Origin: Rhopalosiphum padi | Taxonomy: Eukaryota > Arthropoda > Insecta > Hemiptera > Aphididae | Direction of reading: 5' to 3' | Assembly (NCBI RefSeq): GCF_020882245.1 | Contig: NC_083598.1 | Coordinates: 53,977,858 to 54,041,857, forward strand | DNA length: 64,000 nucleotides | Shown here: piece after piece, positions 11,074 through 26,000 of the stretch | Layout: the number at the start of each line of letters is the position of its first letter | Position numbering within the stretch: position 1 is the stretch's first letter | Notes under the pieces: generated by a model | Seen by the model: only the letters and a program-made list of their open reading frames with translations | Told to the model about the DNA's origin: nothing | Databases searched by the model: none | Translations under genes and position numbers: made by a program

Positions 11074-14000
11074 GTACATATTACACACCATTTAGAATAT
11101 TCTACCTACCTTGTTCTTATTTGATAAGTAAATTGATTTTCTTACGATTTACGATGGTGAAATCACGTCGTCCGTCGTTTCTATATTAATATAATCATCA
11201 TACGAAAAGTCGTGATTGCCGTTTTAATTAATCGATTTTTTGGATTTTTGTTTTATTTTCGTCCGCTGTATATTTATTGCGTGCGTAGCAATCACGTGTA
11301 CGTTTCGGTGATCCATGGCCACGATCAGGGTTCGCTGTTGCCTAGGACTATGGACAGAGCGATGCCGCCGTCGGTTAGGGTGCTGTACGCCGAGATGCCG
11401 GCCAACAAGTTCAGCACGGGCGCCCTGGAAGCTGTGCTCGACCTGTGGGCGAACAAGACGATTGTCGCATGTCTCCTACTCATACCCGAGCCGGTAGGAT
11501 CGATGCCCGCGCTAACTGCGACCAAGTACAGGATCCCCGTCCTCTGGCTTCCTTCGGTGCAACGAGTGGACCAGGTGAGTTTCTATTTATTTACTGTTTG
11601 TTGACCGAGGTCACGTTTTAAATCTAGAATCGACTGTCATCAATTGTCGGTGCTCGAGATGCCGTCCGATATGGCTATATGTGCTCGTTTCTGGTGTCTG
11701 ATCCATACATTTAATACAAATAATAATACTCATTTTTTTTACCTGTTTTATCGCAATACAGTAACGTGGTACAGAAATAATATATCGCTATGGAAGATGC
11801 TCGTATAAATGTTATTAATTATTGTATATAGGGTTGCAAACCTTTTTTAGGTCACGTGCTCAACGTTTTTAATTTCAGTTTTAAAAAAAAAAATTCACGT
11901 GTCTAGTAATACATATATTTTGTGGTTAGGTTAGATAGCAGGATGAGATTTTTAAAATTATATACAATCATAAAATATTTAAGAACATTTTCATATAATC
12001 TCGTATCTAATCGTATTCACCCATTACATTTTATTTTTTTAATGTGTGTGCTGTTTTAGTTTATCATTGAATCATTTTTAAATATCAGATGTGCACTTCT
12101 ACTAATTTTATCCACTAATGTATTTCTCTGTTCTGATCACACCCACCGTGGAAAGTAAATGTTTACTACATTAATGTAAAATATAAATAATAGTAGTATA
12201 GAATTCGACATTTTTTCAAATTAAAAATATTTCTTGGTAGTAAGGTTCAAACTAACCAAGTTTTATAATTATAGTTACTATTTATTATTATTTAAAATTG
12301 TTTTTATTAAATACAAAATTTAACAATATAATTAAAAAATATTATTGATGGCTTTTAATATTAAATAAGCATGTGCCATATTTTGCCACCACCACCATTA
12401 TATAAAAAAAAAAAAAAAATAGTCACAAACAAAAATTTAATAGTGTACACATATGGCATATTATGGTTGGTTAAAAATTGCAGGAAGTTTGTATTCTTAG
12501 TAAGTTCACGACGTTGTTTGATTACTTTTCTGGAAAACAGTAAATATCTACACGTGAAATTTTGATTGATCTAACTTGATTAATTATGATTTATTTGTGT
12601 TGGGTAGAGGCTTTGTACAAGGGAAATATTTTATATGAATCGGTTTCTTTACCTATTGTTTCAGAACTCATTTGAAACGCCGAACATGTTTTACACTACT
12701 ATATGAGCCAACTTTAATTTATTTTCCGTGAACATGTACTAAACTTGCTTTGCAAACGTTTCTTTTGCCCTCCTTTCTTTGTAGATTTATTTTTTTTCTT
12801 TGTCGTACAGCGTATTTTGTTAAACTGTAATTGTAAATGCATTAATTTGGCAAATGAACTTGGCCAATATTTCTATTTTCACAATCATGAAACACTTATT
12901 TATTTATTTATCTGTTAATGATTATTTAATCTACTTAATCTTTATTTCTGCACTTATGTCATTCTATTAGATTATTTTGTATTATTTAATTTATACTATA
13001 GTTAATAATATATTATGTCTACGATTATTATTCATAATGTTTATCGAATTTCACCCAAGTCTTTTATTTCTTTATTGTTTATTTAATATTTACTGCATTT
13101 ATTAAACAAATAGTTGGTACCTGTCTAAATATATATATAATATGTAGGTATATAGATTTTTATAAAAGAAAAAATGTATATAAGTACATAAATAAATAAT
13201 ACATTAATTTAAAGTTATATCATTATAAATGTATGATATACTGACTTATGAAAAGCAACGAAATTTCAAAACTTTTACGTTTAGATGTTTGTACAACTAA
13301 CATGTTTGATTATTGGTTAATAAATTGTAGAAGGATAAGATACGATCTTAGTTATCAATGGATTTGTGCAGTTATATGTAGTTACAATAATTATACTGAA
13401 CACTTATACAACTGAGTAATATTCATAAATATTATACACGAAATAATACATTTTAAAATAGTATCAAATTAGTTAAATGACAATCTTAGAATTACATTTT
13501 AATAAAATATAACATTTTTCAAATTGAATATATATAGACCATTATAATTATTGAAAATAGTTCTGCGTTCAAATTCAATTCTATGTTTTACAATTGAACA
13601 AGTGTATAGATTCAAACAATTTTAAGTAAAATAAATATTGTTAATTTTATAAGGAAATTAAGTTTAATACCATAAATGAAGACTATGTAAGAATGTATTG
13701 AACAAAAACAAAAATAAAATTTCATGTTACATTTATTTAATTTTTAATTATTAAGTTTGACACACCCCCGAGAAGTTCAATCTCTATCTTTTTTCAATCG
13801 ATTAAAGGTTTTTTTCTTTTAAACTTTTGAATAACTTATTACTTCCAGAAAAAGTTTTGTTTGACAAAGTTTGTACAATTTACAAAATTATATAATGTTT
13901 GGTGCAAAACATATGTCCCGATTTAAAATTTAAAAATTGTACATAATATGATTCAATTTATCAAAATATATATTTTTTTAATATTATAATACAGTACTCA

Positions 14001-17000
14001 CATATTTCTACTGTCGATATATTGTACAAAATACTGCTATCTCAAAATTATATTTATATCTAACCTTTGAACATAAATCAAGTGATAAGAATTAATATTT
14101 TTATTTTTAGTAAAATGGCTTTAGTACTCGTAGTACATTGAAATACACGATAAAAACACGCATAATCAATATTACAATATAATTCAGAGAAATTATCTTT
14201 ATGCATAAAATAAATATTGTTCTTCATTGTTAGGTTAATATTTCGGCGTCATGGAGTTTTAGTATAAACCACCCATTGTGTATTTGTTCAAACCACTCCC
14301 CTGCTACGAGATTCTTTTTAAGATCTTTTGTATTCTCGATTCAGTTGTAAATTTAAATTTAAAATGTATTACATTTTAATATCGCATTTACATTTATCAC
14401 AAGATATTTAAATTATATTAACTGTTTCACAATTTCTAAAAGGTACTTTAGTCAAGTTATTTAGTATGCAAACATGACACATGTATATAGGTACTTGTAT
14501 AATACTGCAAACAACGATAATTTATAACTATCACTCAGAAGTACTACCCAAACTGCTATTTATATGGAAATACTTTGTATGTTTATAAGTATGGGTAAAC
14601 ATAATATAAGTGTGAGCTAATTTGAATAATATACGAACTTATCAATTTTTGGCGTCAACTTTATATAATCATAAAAACTTAAGATATTTTATTCAAACTA
14701 TTATTTTGATGTTTAGTCAATTTCTCACGCATTCTAATATCGATTAAATAAAATAGTTGTGATACTTTAAAAATGTATTTAGTATGATTGATGTTTTTTG
14801 ATATTGCAATTGTTTATCTTATAATTTTAATAATAACATAATACATGTTTTAATAAATTGTAATTGCAGACAACAGCTGCAGAACAATTTTGTTAACATT
14901 ACTAACGAGTTTTGTCAAAAAATAAAATAATAGTTACAGTATTAACCTCGGGCTTGAGTGGAAATAAAAATATAGCTTGACAAATTTAATAAGCGATAAA
15001 AGCTTTGTATTAAATTAAAGCATATTTTGCTGTTTGTATGTTATATAATTAAATATCATTGTTATGAATCCGAGAAAAAAAATGTTATTTTATAAATGAG
15101 AATAATTATAGAAATACAAAGTATATGACTGATTTAATAATTTAATGCTTTATAAGTAATTTAAATTTTAAATGATAGTTACCTAAAATGTATTTTGTAG
15201 TTCATATTGTCTAGTCAATTATAATTTTTAGGTTTATGTTATGTACAAACAATTTGTGATCTTAAATTATCCTTACATATTTTGATATTTATACAGTAAA
15301 GTTACAACTTATAAGTAAATCAATATCTATGTCAGTATAATATACCTATAGATTGAATAATTTGCTCGACATGATGATGTTGACAATTATTGCATAATTT
15401 GATAATTTATGGCTACGTACTCACTCGGTTAATTGTTTCAATATATCGTGATAGTCATTAGGCATGTTGTATAATGTGACGAATGTTATTTGAACATCAA
15501 TTACATAGATATACGCGAAAATGTAAAATATATCATTGTATTTAATTTTACTGTTACATCAGGGAATACGTGTACACTGTTATTTTGTAAGCCGTATGCA
15601 ATTATACGAATATGCAAACATGTTTTATTTCTATATTTCTTAAAAAAAGGAAAATAAATTTTTGCTTCGTGAATTGTTTTAATAATTTACTTAATACAAT
15701 TTTATCGTTCAGTTTTTAAAATTTTAAGATCATAGTAAAATCATAATTATTGACTTCCTCAAATCTGACTGTACAATATGGTGACTATACTTGATTGGGT
15801 TTTTATGTACTATGTCCATTTCTCAAGAACTACAAAAGAAAGTTTTTTTATAATATTATAGTGAGACGGAAAAGCACGCCATATATTGTCGGAAAACGTT
15901 TATAGTCAAATATAATTGAACTGAGCAATTGTAGGTTCAACAATAATGAAGCTAGTGATGGCTGTTTTATTTATACTTTTTCGAGACATTATTTTACAAT
16001 AGTTTTAAAAACTTAGAAGTAAATTGAGAGCCTTTTAAAAAAACCATTTAACAAGGCTATTAGTTGAGATCGATTATTAAATTTGTTTGTTTCGTCAACG
16101 GACTGCAAAACGGTTTCCGCCAAACGAACGGTTCTCGTGATCTTCGTTAGTAGGACTAACAGATATTTATCAATAAAATTGTACTGCAATTTATATAACA
16201 TATTATAAAGCGACAAAATAACAAGTAAAAAATGTATATGATAACAATTGAATACGGAACTGAATGGGCGATGGCGAGCATTGGCTGTACAGTAGGTACT
16301 GAACAGACCGATACGATCACTCGTATATAACTGCAGATACGTACGAGAATACCGCGAGCTCGGATGAACTAAGTTAAACTTTAACTGAATCTCATTCGTG
16401 AGCACGAAAATAAACCTGAGCAAAAGCACCAAAGCAAATAGCAATAATGGTGATCGAAAGACAACGGCAAAGCAGCTGAAGGAGCACGAGAGCACGCACG
16501 TCGAATGATGAAAAACACATCGGCGGCGGCGTCGTAATGGCTTCGTTATCCGGAACACAGGAACGGATGCGTTGATATTACCAACATTGCGGTATTATGG
16601 TCGAGCGTGGTCACCGACCGCCGGTCAAAAACCTGTGGTAAATTTAGCGCAAATATTGCTAATTATTCGAATGATAAGTATATTAATTACAAAAAATAAG
16701 TAAGATTTAATTGGTTATATTCACCTAGTCACGACCAAGAGATAATAATAGATATGCGTATTGATTATAAAAACAAAGTTCGTCACTAATATGATAATAT
16801 TATATTTATTATTTTAGATAATGTAATAATATTATGTTATAAGAAAAAAATCTTAAAAACAGAGGACCTTTTTCTTTTTGTCATCTCTAGTTGTTTACAT
16901 GGATTTTTTTTAAAAGCTAACGCGGATTTTTCTCTTTGTTGGCGAACAAACGTATAGGGGATATAAATGTGACGTGTTGGTGTTGTAAAAGAACTGTTTA

Positions 17001-20000
17001 TTTATATTATATGCATATACAGGGTGTTTCAACAGGAGTGCTCTATATTTTTTCATTTAATAAGGAATTTATCCAAATTCTTAAGATTTGCTTTATACTT
17101 AAATAGTGACAGGTTACACAAAATTTTTTTTTTTTTTTTTAAAGATTTTTATATACTCAGTTCTAAAGTTAGAATAATACATACAATAGTATGGTTTTAT
17201 AGTGATTAAACGTTTATATTAAGGATAATAATTTATAAAAATGATTTTACAAAATATAAAATATAATTTATTATATCTAATGTTGAATCTAATATTTATT
17301 TTTAAAAATGGTCATTTTTACAAATCATACAATATGCTAGCTGGTAAATAATAATTAGGTATACTTACAAAAATTTTCAAACTATCTAGCCCCCAAACGT
17401 ATTCACCAAACGTATTATCAATAGTACACAAAGTTAAATAACTTCGAAAGTTATTATTATTCAAATTTTAATTTTGATGCGCCAAACTTTTCAGAAAAAT
17501 TATTTAGCAAATAATTTACAGTCGAAAATCTCCTTTAAATAATAATAAACCGAATGAATGACTGAATTATTGGAAAGAAAAATAGGAGTGAACAATGAGC
17601 ATGCTAAGCGAATCACCCTGTTTATGCATATAATACATACTCGAGTACCCGTATAGAGGCGATACGCACGTACGACGTATACATGATACAAACTAAAAAC
17701 TATACACATTATACGGTATATAGTGCCCGTATTCATCCAGCAGACGGAGCGTTTTAGTTGGCTCGACTTTTCGGCATTTGCGTTTATGTATAAATATAAC
17801 ACACACACACACATATATATATGTATAATATGCGTATATAGTATATCATCGTCCGAAATAATATAACCGTAAACACGTCGTCGCTCTTGGGATATAAACA
17901 CTATTCTTGTCAACTACTCCAGTTCCGCCGCCGCCGGGACATTGACAAATAGACGAGAAAGAACTTCTTTGCTGGTTTCAAATAGCATAACTTATTATAC
18001 GCACGACTACCCGCACCCTCGCCTCCTACCACAACACGTCCTTTTTCATTTATCGCAAGAGGGCGAGAAAACACATTTACTAGATAATATACTTAAACGC
18101 ACACGCGCGCGAGCTTCCGTATACATACACATACACACGTTTTACCGGCGCCCGAAAGACGCGTCAACAGTTTTCACGCGTGTGTGCGTAAAGTTTGATT
18201 CTAACGACTGGTCTTTAAACATACCTATATATTATATAAATAAGAGAAATAATGATGTTTGTACACAGATGCTCCTTTTAACACTGTTAACACTGTTCAA
18301 ATCAAAATTATACTTGAAAAGAGTCGAAGATAAAATTATACAGAATCCTGGTATAAGCTATATGCGTGCGCTACTTAAATAACTACTGAAACGGACAAGA
18401 GCAAATCGGGTGTTTTTTAAAGGAAAATTCTGGGAATACTTTTTTGAATTAAAACGAACGTAGAAAGCGAATTAAAAATATTAGAACAAAGTAGGAACTG
18501 AGAAGTTTATGTAGTGGAGAAGCCAGTGTTTTAAAAGTAGTCATGAAAAACAGTATAGGTCAATATGACGTATCGGAGTGTATGCATACCCGAGCAGATA
18601 CTGCGGAAAACATAACAAGATGGAAACCGGACTCAAAACGACTTAGAAAACATCGGTCAGATAAAATAATAAAAAAAAATTATCTCGATGATTGGGGTAG
18701 ACAACGCAGGAGAAATATAGGGACGTTATTGATGCGGCGATGGACCTTAATGGTCTTTAATGAGCACGAGGAGAAGACAATATACAAGCATAACGTATAG
18801 TACTTAGGCAGACGATGAAATGCGACGAGAAGAGAAATTCCTGACCATAAATCTGGTAAGAGCGTCTGATACGCACACTGCACATATCATACACACACAG
18901 ACACACATACACCGCGATGCCAAGGCTTTATACACGTCGCGCATCGATAAGCCGCATAATCTTAAAACGTCCCCGAGGTACGCGTATCGCGGACGCCATC
19001 TACATCTATCCTCCTCTGCCACCGCGACCAATTCCCTGGCCACGTTAGCCCGGGAGCGCATAATAATAATAATAATAATAATAATATTACTACTACTACA
19101 ACGGCACAAAGTTAAACGAGAAACGACCGTCGACCGTGCGTCGGTCGAAGTGCGGTTTAGAACGGCGCGCGTGTGGTGTATTATTGTAATTTGTGTGCAC
19201 CCGGGCCCGAGCTCGTGGATATATGTAATATATGTATTGAGGGTCCGAAATTGAATTCACCAGGAAATTAATGGACCCGCTTGTTCTGTTAGTGTACATA
19301 TATATATATAAACACATACAGACATACGAGGACTACTGATGGGGAGTAGTAGAGACGTGTTTTGGGGGGGAGGGATGGGAAATGTACGTGCGGAGTTGTA
19401 GGTAGAGAGAAAGAGGTCCTCCGCGCTGCAATATTGTTTCACTAACGTCTGCGGCGTATATTATGCACCCAAATCGCCTACCGATTAGCTCCCTCTCACT
19501 CACTATTTCCGTATATATATATACATGTACGTACACCCGTTAATAATCGAAACGTTTGAATAGGTAGCTAAGTGCTATCGATTATCGCACGGTATCCTAA
19601 AAACATGTTTTAAATTGTTGACGGTCATTGGTCAGTCGATGTGCGATCCCGATAAGAACGGTCGGTTTTGCACTCAAATTGAAAATAAAAATAGTTTATA
19701 GTCTAACACTCGGGTCGGATAAAGAGTTGAACTAATTGATTAATCTATTCTCGGTCTATAAGCATAGAACAATAATATTAAACGTTGCAGAATTCCATGT
19801 TTTGACGTAATGTAAAATTCAGTGAAAATAAAAGTAGCATACCGTGGTTAAACTGTTGAAATAAATTGAGAGAAAAATGAAATTGTTAATAATAGAATCG
19901 CGTGAGTTACGCGGAGACGTGTAGGACGTAGGTATTATTATTTTTTAAATACCGACGCCTCGCTGTATGAAAAATCGAACGCAAACCACCTCCATCGTGA

Positions 20001-23000
20001 CCACGAATAATAATTGTTTCCAGCTCGCCCGAATCTAATTTAATGAAGGAGCATTATAGCTACCACTAACGATGGCGTGTGGGTAACGCATGTCACTCAT
20101 TTCCGTTTAAATAAATAATAACAGCGTGATTTATCGACTCCGACTCATAAATAGTGAGGTATCACATATAAGTATACCTGGGGGAAAATGATTTCATGTG
20201 TAACATTAATTTTCATTTAACGCCAAACGCAATAGAGGAACGTTGTGTATAATATAATATTATTATATACTACGTACATTATTATAATGTAATACCGCGT
20301 GTACGTGAAAATAAAAATAATTTACCGCGTACGTTAGATGTATAACAAATAGGTTGACTGTATATTATGGAGTTGTTAATTTTACTGTATATATATAATA
20401 TATATATTGTATAAATATTTTTTTTTAATAAAATTTTGGTTTCTAAATTTTGAAAATATTACATTTTGGTCATTATTTGACATATATTATATTGTTTCAG
20501 GTTGATAGAAACAACGTAAAAATACGTGTACGTGTAATATCCTTATAAACCTCGGCCAGTTTACTGGCTGAGAGTATTTGATAAATATTAATTGTGGTGA
20601 ACTATGACACACTTAAAACAATTTTAAGTATGATAGATATTTAGGTGTAAAGCGTGGAAAATCTACATCGTCTGTGTGAAAATGCCCGCAGGATTGTATT
20701 AATAAGCGGTTTAATTTCTCTAAATGGTATAGGAAGCAACTGTTGACCAACGAAAATGGAATAATAATAATTCGTTTCAAATAGGGAAATAATCGAATAT
20801 AGAAATGGAATGCATGAGATCTGAAAATCTTGCGGTGATAATAATATTATGATTAGATTTTTAAATGGGAAATCCATCCGAGAAACATATAACCGAATTG
20901 GTCACTGAGGTGGTGGTATGACGCATTTTAAAATTGTCATGTCATTTTGAAACATTTCGATCATATTATGTAATATGAATCAGCAAACTACGTGTCAGAA
21001 AAGACATAGAAAAGTTGTTCTAATTTCAAGAGGGTTAGAGTGAGAAGTATATAAAAATATATTTATCTGACTGAGCGAAACATTAAGGGATATGGATGGA
21101 CTAAGACACAGCCGTATATAAGTTATGTCTCGTCTCTCAAAATCATTTTTATGTAATATAACTGAAATATTAATTATATTATAACGTTTCCATTAATATA
21201 TATTATTAATAATGAAGATTAGGAACGTACGTTTAGTCAGACAAATTTAGAATTCATTGTACTTATAAGTGAACGAAACAATAATGCTTTATAAAATAAG
21301 CTAACGTGTAGTTCCGAATTATCATTATAATTTTAATGTGGCAACATTATTAGATTTAGATACATATATTTTGTAAGTATATATTTATATTGAATAAGTA
21401 ATGACCAATGACACTGAAAATGTTCCAATAAATTATTGTACATTTAACTTAAACATAATAGAAGCACAAAACATTTTAATGTCAAATTGTATTGTTTTTA
21501 TTAAACTAAAAATACATACACTCTATACAAACATACCGTGTATTTTGTTTTTGCGTATTCATCCATAGAATAATGTGCATGTGTATCTAAATATTAAAGT
21601 AAATAATATTACACATGCACGACCGCACGCACGCGCTCGTGTGTGCATTATAATATAATATTTGTTTGGTTGTTATCCTAATAACACGAAAAATAATGTA
21701 ATATTATTATGGGATTTATAATTTTCTGATTCTATTCATTTACTGAAACGTTGAATTATTTAAGAGATCAGTTTACTTTAATTTTATATTTAAATCTGAA
21801 ACTATTTATATTTATGTACTCAAAAGTCCCAATACTCATTGATTTTTCAACTATAATTATTTTATTATTATGTCATGATGATTTCCAGCCCTCATTTTAT
21901 TGAAATTTACATTTCCTTAGAATTGATCAATAGTAGGTAGCCAATACCTATTGAAGATGCTACCGGGAAAATGATTCAGGAAATATTGAATAATATATAT
22001 AATATGCATTTCCTGAATATTAATGTTAGCATCCATTTATTATTTTAGCTAAAGGTTACATTATAAAAATAATTTTTAAAAAAAAGTAGAGAAAATCACA
22101 ATTTCTATAATTTAGTTTAAGTTGAATAGTTAAAAATTATCTGAATCTGGAAAGTTTTTTTTTTTAATAGATTTTGAAAGTTTTAATTCCTCCCAAAAGC
22201 TTTCTCTCTATATTAATATTTATAAATAAATCAAATATTACAGTTTTAAGTTTAAGATAATTATTTTTTGATTAGTTAAAATTAATCTATGGATTTTAGT
22301 AAATAATAAAACTTATTTACTTAATACTTATTAAGATATTAATGGATGTATTCATTTATCTCATAATAAAGAATTTAGGTACCTTTAAAATTAAATTATA
22401 AATATCTAAAAAAAAATTCAACTTTTCCTTATTGTCGGTCTGAAAAAAATCCATGATAAATTAAGTTTGAAAAAATGTCTGAGTTAATTTTTAAACTAGC
22501 TTAATATTTTTTTTTATTCACTTACAAATAATATATATATATATAATATTATAATGTATAATGGGTCCCCACTGGGCTAGGTTAGGTTAGGCTTATTAGT
22601 ATTATTTATAAGTAAAATATAACACTTACTAATATAAGTTGAATTAAAAATGAATATCTTTTGTATACCTATTTATTATATTTGTATTAAGTCACAGTAT
22701 AGTCTACGTATGAATTTCAAGACCCGTCAATAATATACGGTCTCCATTATTAATTACTATACCTATTTCATTGATATTTATTAATAATAATATTACACTA
22801 TATATTTACACTATATTTCACTATAATAATTGTCGAGTATTATATTATTATAATCGACCATACTAGCTTGTTATCGATAATGTTAAAAAAAATTCGATCA
22901 CTTCTTATTTGTACTCATCAAAAATTATTTTTGATTTAATAAGTTTAAACTGAACTAATTAGCGGGTTTAGTGTTTGTTATATTTCTGACTATATGTGAC

Positions 23001-26000
23001 GGTTGTAAAAATGAGAACTTTTGAAAATCAAAAACATCATTAATTAATTTCAAACTTAAATAAGAAGTTACATAAAATCGGATTTATTTTGTAATTTGAA
23101 AATAAAATAGGACTTAATCCTTAACAAAGAATCGTATCAATTTTTTTTTATAAATGTGAGGAGAATATTGTTTGTCCCGATGAAGTCGTGATGGTCAATG
23201 TTTGAATGTTATGCGTGTACATGCATTATTATGTTTTAGTATATTACATTATGATGATCGGTATTATATTGTTCCTTTACTGAGATATTTGCCATGGGAG
23301 TTTGGGATATCGGAGGTACTTTCGTCGAAATGTAAACATTACATTGTTGTGCTTGGATAATAATAATTTACTGCATTTTGCAGGAATACCTTCAGCAGTA
23401 CCAAAGAGAAATCATACTCGGAATATATTATTATAATTTAATTTTATGCACATGACGTGTACAACGATTATTGTAAATTAAGATTTTTCAACTTTCAACA
23501 AACATTCTGTTGGTAAAATGTCTTTTTGTACCTACTTATAAGAATATTTGTATACTATTTTTTTATTCAAAATTATATTTTAAAATTAATACATTATATA
23601 TTTTTTTTAAACATCGATATATATCGTTAATATTATAATATCAATTCTTAATATTTTATCTATATACATACCTAAATGTAAGTACGAACGTATTCAGACC
23701 TGTAATAGATTACCAATACAATTACATCATGACCATTTAAAGTTTAAATTATTGATGATTAAATGACTGTGCACGTATATGTCACCAATTATAAATTTAA
23801 GTGCTTATAAATAATAGTCGATAGGTAGTTTGTTTTTACTAAAATATTCTTATTCAGAATATGCAATTAAATTATAATGTTGCAGACTGTAGATTATATT
23901 TATTTTGAAAATTGACAACTACGAGTATAATATTAATTATTTCAAACATAATTTCATTTATAATACAGCTGTAAAATAAAATCTTGTCTACATAACTATA
24001 TATTGAAATCTTAAAAATAAATCTCTAAGACAATTTATAAATTAACGTTGGGCCCGTTTATTTTCTTAATATAACCGCCGTTAGCCAGTCCTGTCGGGAA
24101 GAAACTTTTTATTCCAAATCGAATACATTGGTGGTAGTACTATATTATTATAATTTTGCATCATATACATTGGTCGATCTTATTCGATTTTTCATATAAC
24201 GATTTGTATTTTTACAGGAACGTTGGAATGATATGGTAGTCAGAGTATCGATCACGCCATGGGAATTGTTTTCTGCGCTCAGATCGTTCCTGTTGCACAC
24301 CGGATGGCATAAATTTTACGTGTTGCACTCGATAACGATAGACGAGAGAGTTAGAACAATGCTAAGCATAGCTCCGTTGAGCTACACGTCAGTGCCCATA
24401 TCTTCCGACTCGTCAGACCTTATGCTATTCAGGTATACGAATCCATATTGTTTTATAATTTTGTTACTTAAATAATAACGATGCAATCATGATTCTGTGT
24501 TTTAATTTTTTATTGAATACTATACTTGACGTAACGGGTTGAAATGTGCTTGTTTAAACAATACAACTATATTTTAGCACAAAAATTGATTTACCGAACA
24601 TTAATTTAATACATGTAAACCGTATAAAAATGTTACACACCATAATTTGATTCACTTAATGTGAACCTTAATTTCCCATACGTTGTAGCAAATACTATAC
24701 AATGTGAAATATAACTAAAATTAGGAACTTATTTCATTATGAACATATTTATTATTACATACTCTTTTTATCGTTTTAATTTCAAAGTGGATAATGTTTC
24801 TATTAATATCTTAAAAAAACATTTTTTTTTCATTTTTTTAACTTAATAAAATTAAGTATTTTATTTTTAAATATTATGCATATTTTATGTTTTTTTATTA
24901 ATTTTAAAAATTATTATACTATCGATAAAATATGGTTTTTAAAATTAAATTGCTGGATTATAAGCCGACAGTTACTAAAACGATATTTTAAAAATTAGAA
25001 TTCTTCACATTAATTTGATTTTTATGATAGGTGATCATCAATATTATCTAATATTATCATTATTAAATTTACTATGTAAAATTATTCATGTTTATTTTGT
25101 TTAATATATTATGTGAATATATAATATATATAAAAGCTAGTTTTATAGTTCTATAGCGTTATTAAAATTGCCTAGTCCATTTTAATTTTTTTTATAAGCA
25201 GACACGATACGATAATATCTATGAGATATTGTTATTAAAATTGACCGTGTATGTAATATTATTATTATGGTAATATTATATTTATAATTTATTTTCTGAA
25301 AATATTACCTCATCGTTTCTCGTGACATTTTAGTTTCATTCGCATATGAACTAACACCCAATTACCATAAATCGTTCGATCGAAAAATAATTTCCAACGC
25401 CACATAATATAGTGTATATTATTATAGAAAATTATAACGTACACGAGTACGGAAGGTATAACAATGAAAGAAGGTACTTACGCACACAATCTATAATAAT
25501 AGTATACATTATAATAATTTATTATGTACGATAAATCGTTCGTAAAATTATTTACGCAATGTTGTGGTATTCAGTGTTCACACTGCCACTTATACACAAC
25601 GTTTATCGCAGGCTCGGAATAAAACAATTCTAGGTTTATCCAATCATTTTTCAAATAGCTTTTTAAAAAAAAAAAAAAAACCATTAAGCATTAAGAACGC
25701 AATTAATTTTCAGCTAAATACGAGAAATGAGTTTTTTACTCTTTTGTACATATTTAAGAATAATAATAGCATTTTAACTATAGTTAAATAAAACTTTTTT
25801 CCCCTAAATAATTATATACAATTTAAGATTAAACCACAAATTTTTGTTTAAATTTACGTTTGTTATTTTGTATGATGGATAATTTTATTGAAACCATATT
25901 ATTTTTAAATAAATATAATAAATGTTTATGATAAGATATTTTTATATTTGTAACAATTTCACGAAATTAACTAAAATAGTTTCAAACCCGTTCCGTATTT

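Larger units (their letters stand above)
17740..19700. promoter_or_regulatory. Extended CpG-richer intronic region
   Basis: About 2 kb of higher GC than the neighbourhood, with many CG dinucleotides (CCGCCGCCGCCGG at 17926-17938, ACGCGCGCGAGC near 18105, CGCGTATCGCGGACG near 18980, GGCGCGCGTGTGG near 19163). Several overlapping short frames result from the composition and none shows a domain. A retrotransposon relic sits in the middle. At 19632 an initiator-like TCAGTC is followed by GGTCGG at 19660-19665, close to but one base short of the standard DPE spacing. Promoter activity is speculative. Confidence 0.25.
11575..24217 (+). other. Large phase-0 intron (12.6 kb)
   Basis: Donor GTGAGT, acceptor ATTTTTACAG. 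Mostly AT-rich DNA. Contents listed separately are the CpG-richer blocks near 16.3-16.6 and 17.7-19.7 kb, a retrotransposon C-terminal relic near 18.5-18.76 kb, a hairpin at 21956-22033 and microsatellites. No other coding exon of the receptor is needed, because exon 2 and exon 3 join in phase and continue the domain. Confidence 0.7.

Noticed and set aside
16013..16558. 181-codon minus-strand open frame as a protein gene
   Set aside because: It begins at GTG with no ATG near the start, shows no domain, is compositionally odd (Arg-rich then Leu/Phe/Tyr-rich), and spans a CpG-rich to AT-rich transition.
17021..17040. CAGGGTGTTTCAAC as a DNA-transposon terminus
   Set aside because: It resembles mariner-like ends, but no inverted partner or target duplication was found nearby.
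17500..19536. Cluster of open frames of 60-146 codons on both strands
   Set aside because: They overlap on both strands, follow the microsatellite and CpG composition, and show no domain apart from the retrotransposon relic at 18.5 kb.
22575..22590. GGTTAGGTTAGG as interstitial telomere (TTAGG) repeat
   Set aside because: Only two to three units are present; similar short GGTTAGG pairs at 6105 and 11926 suggest chance or repeat debris.
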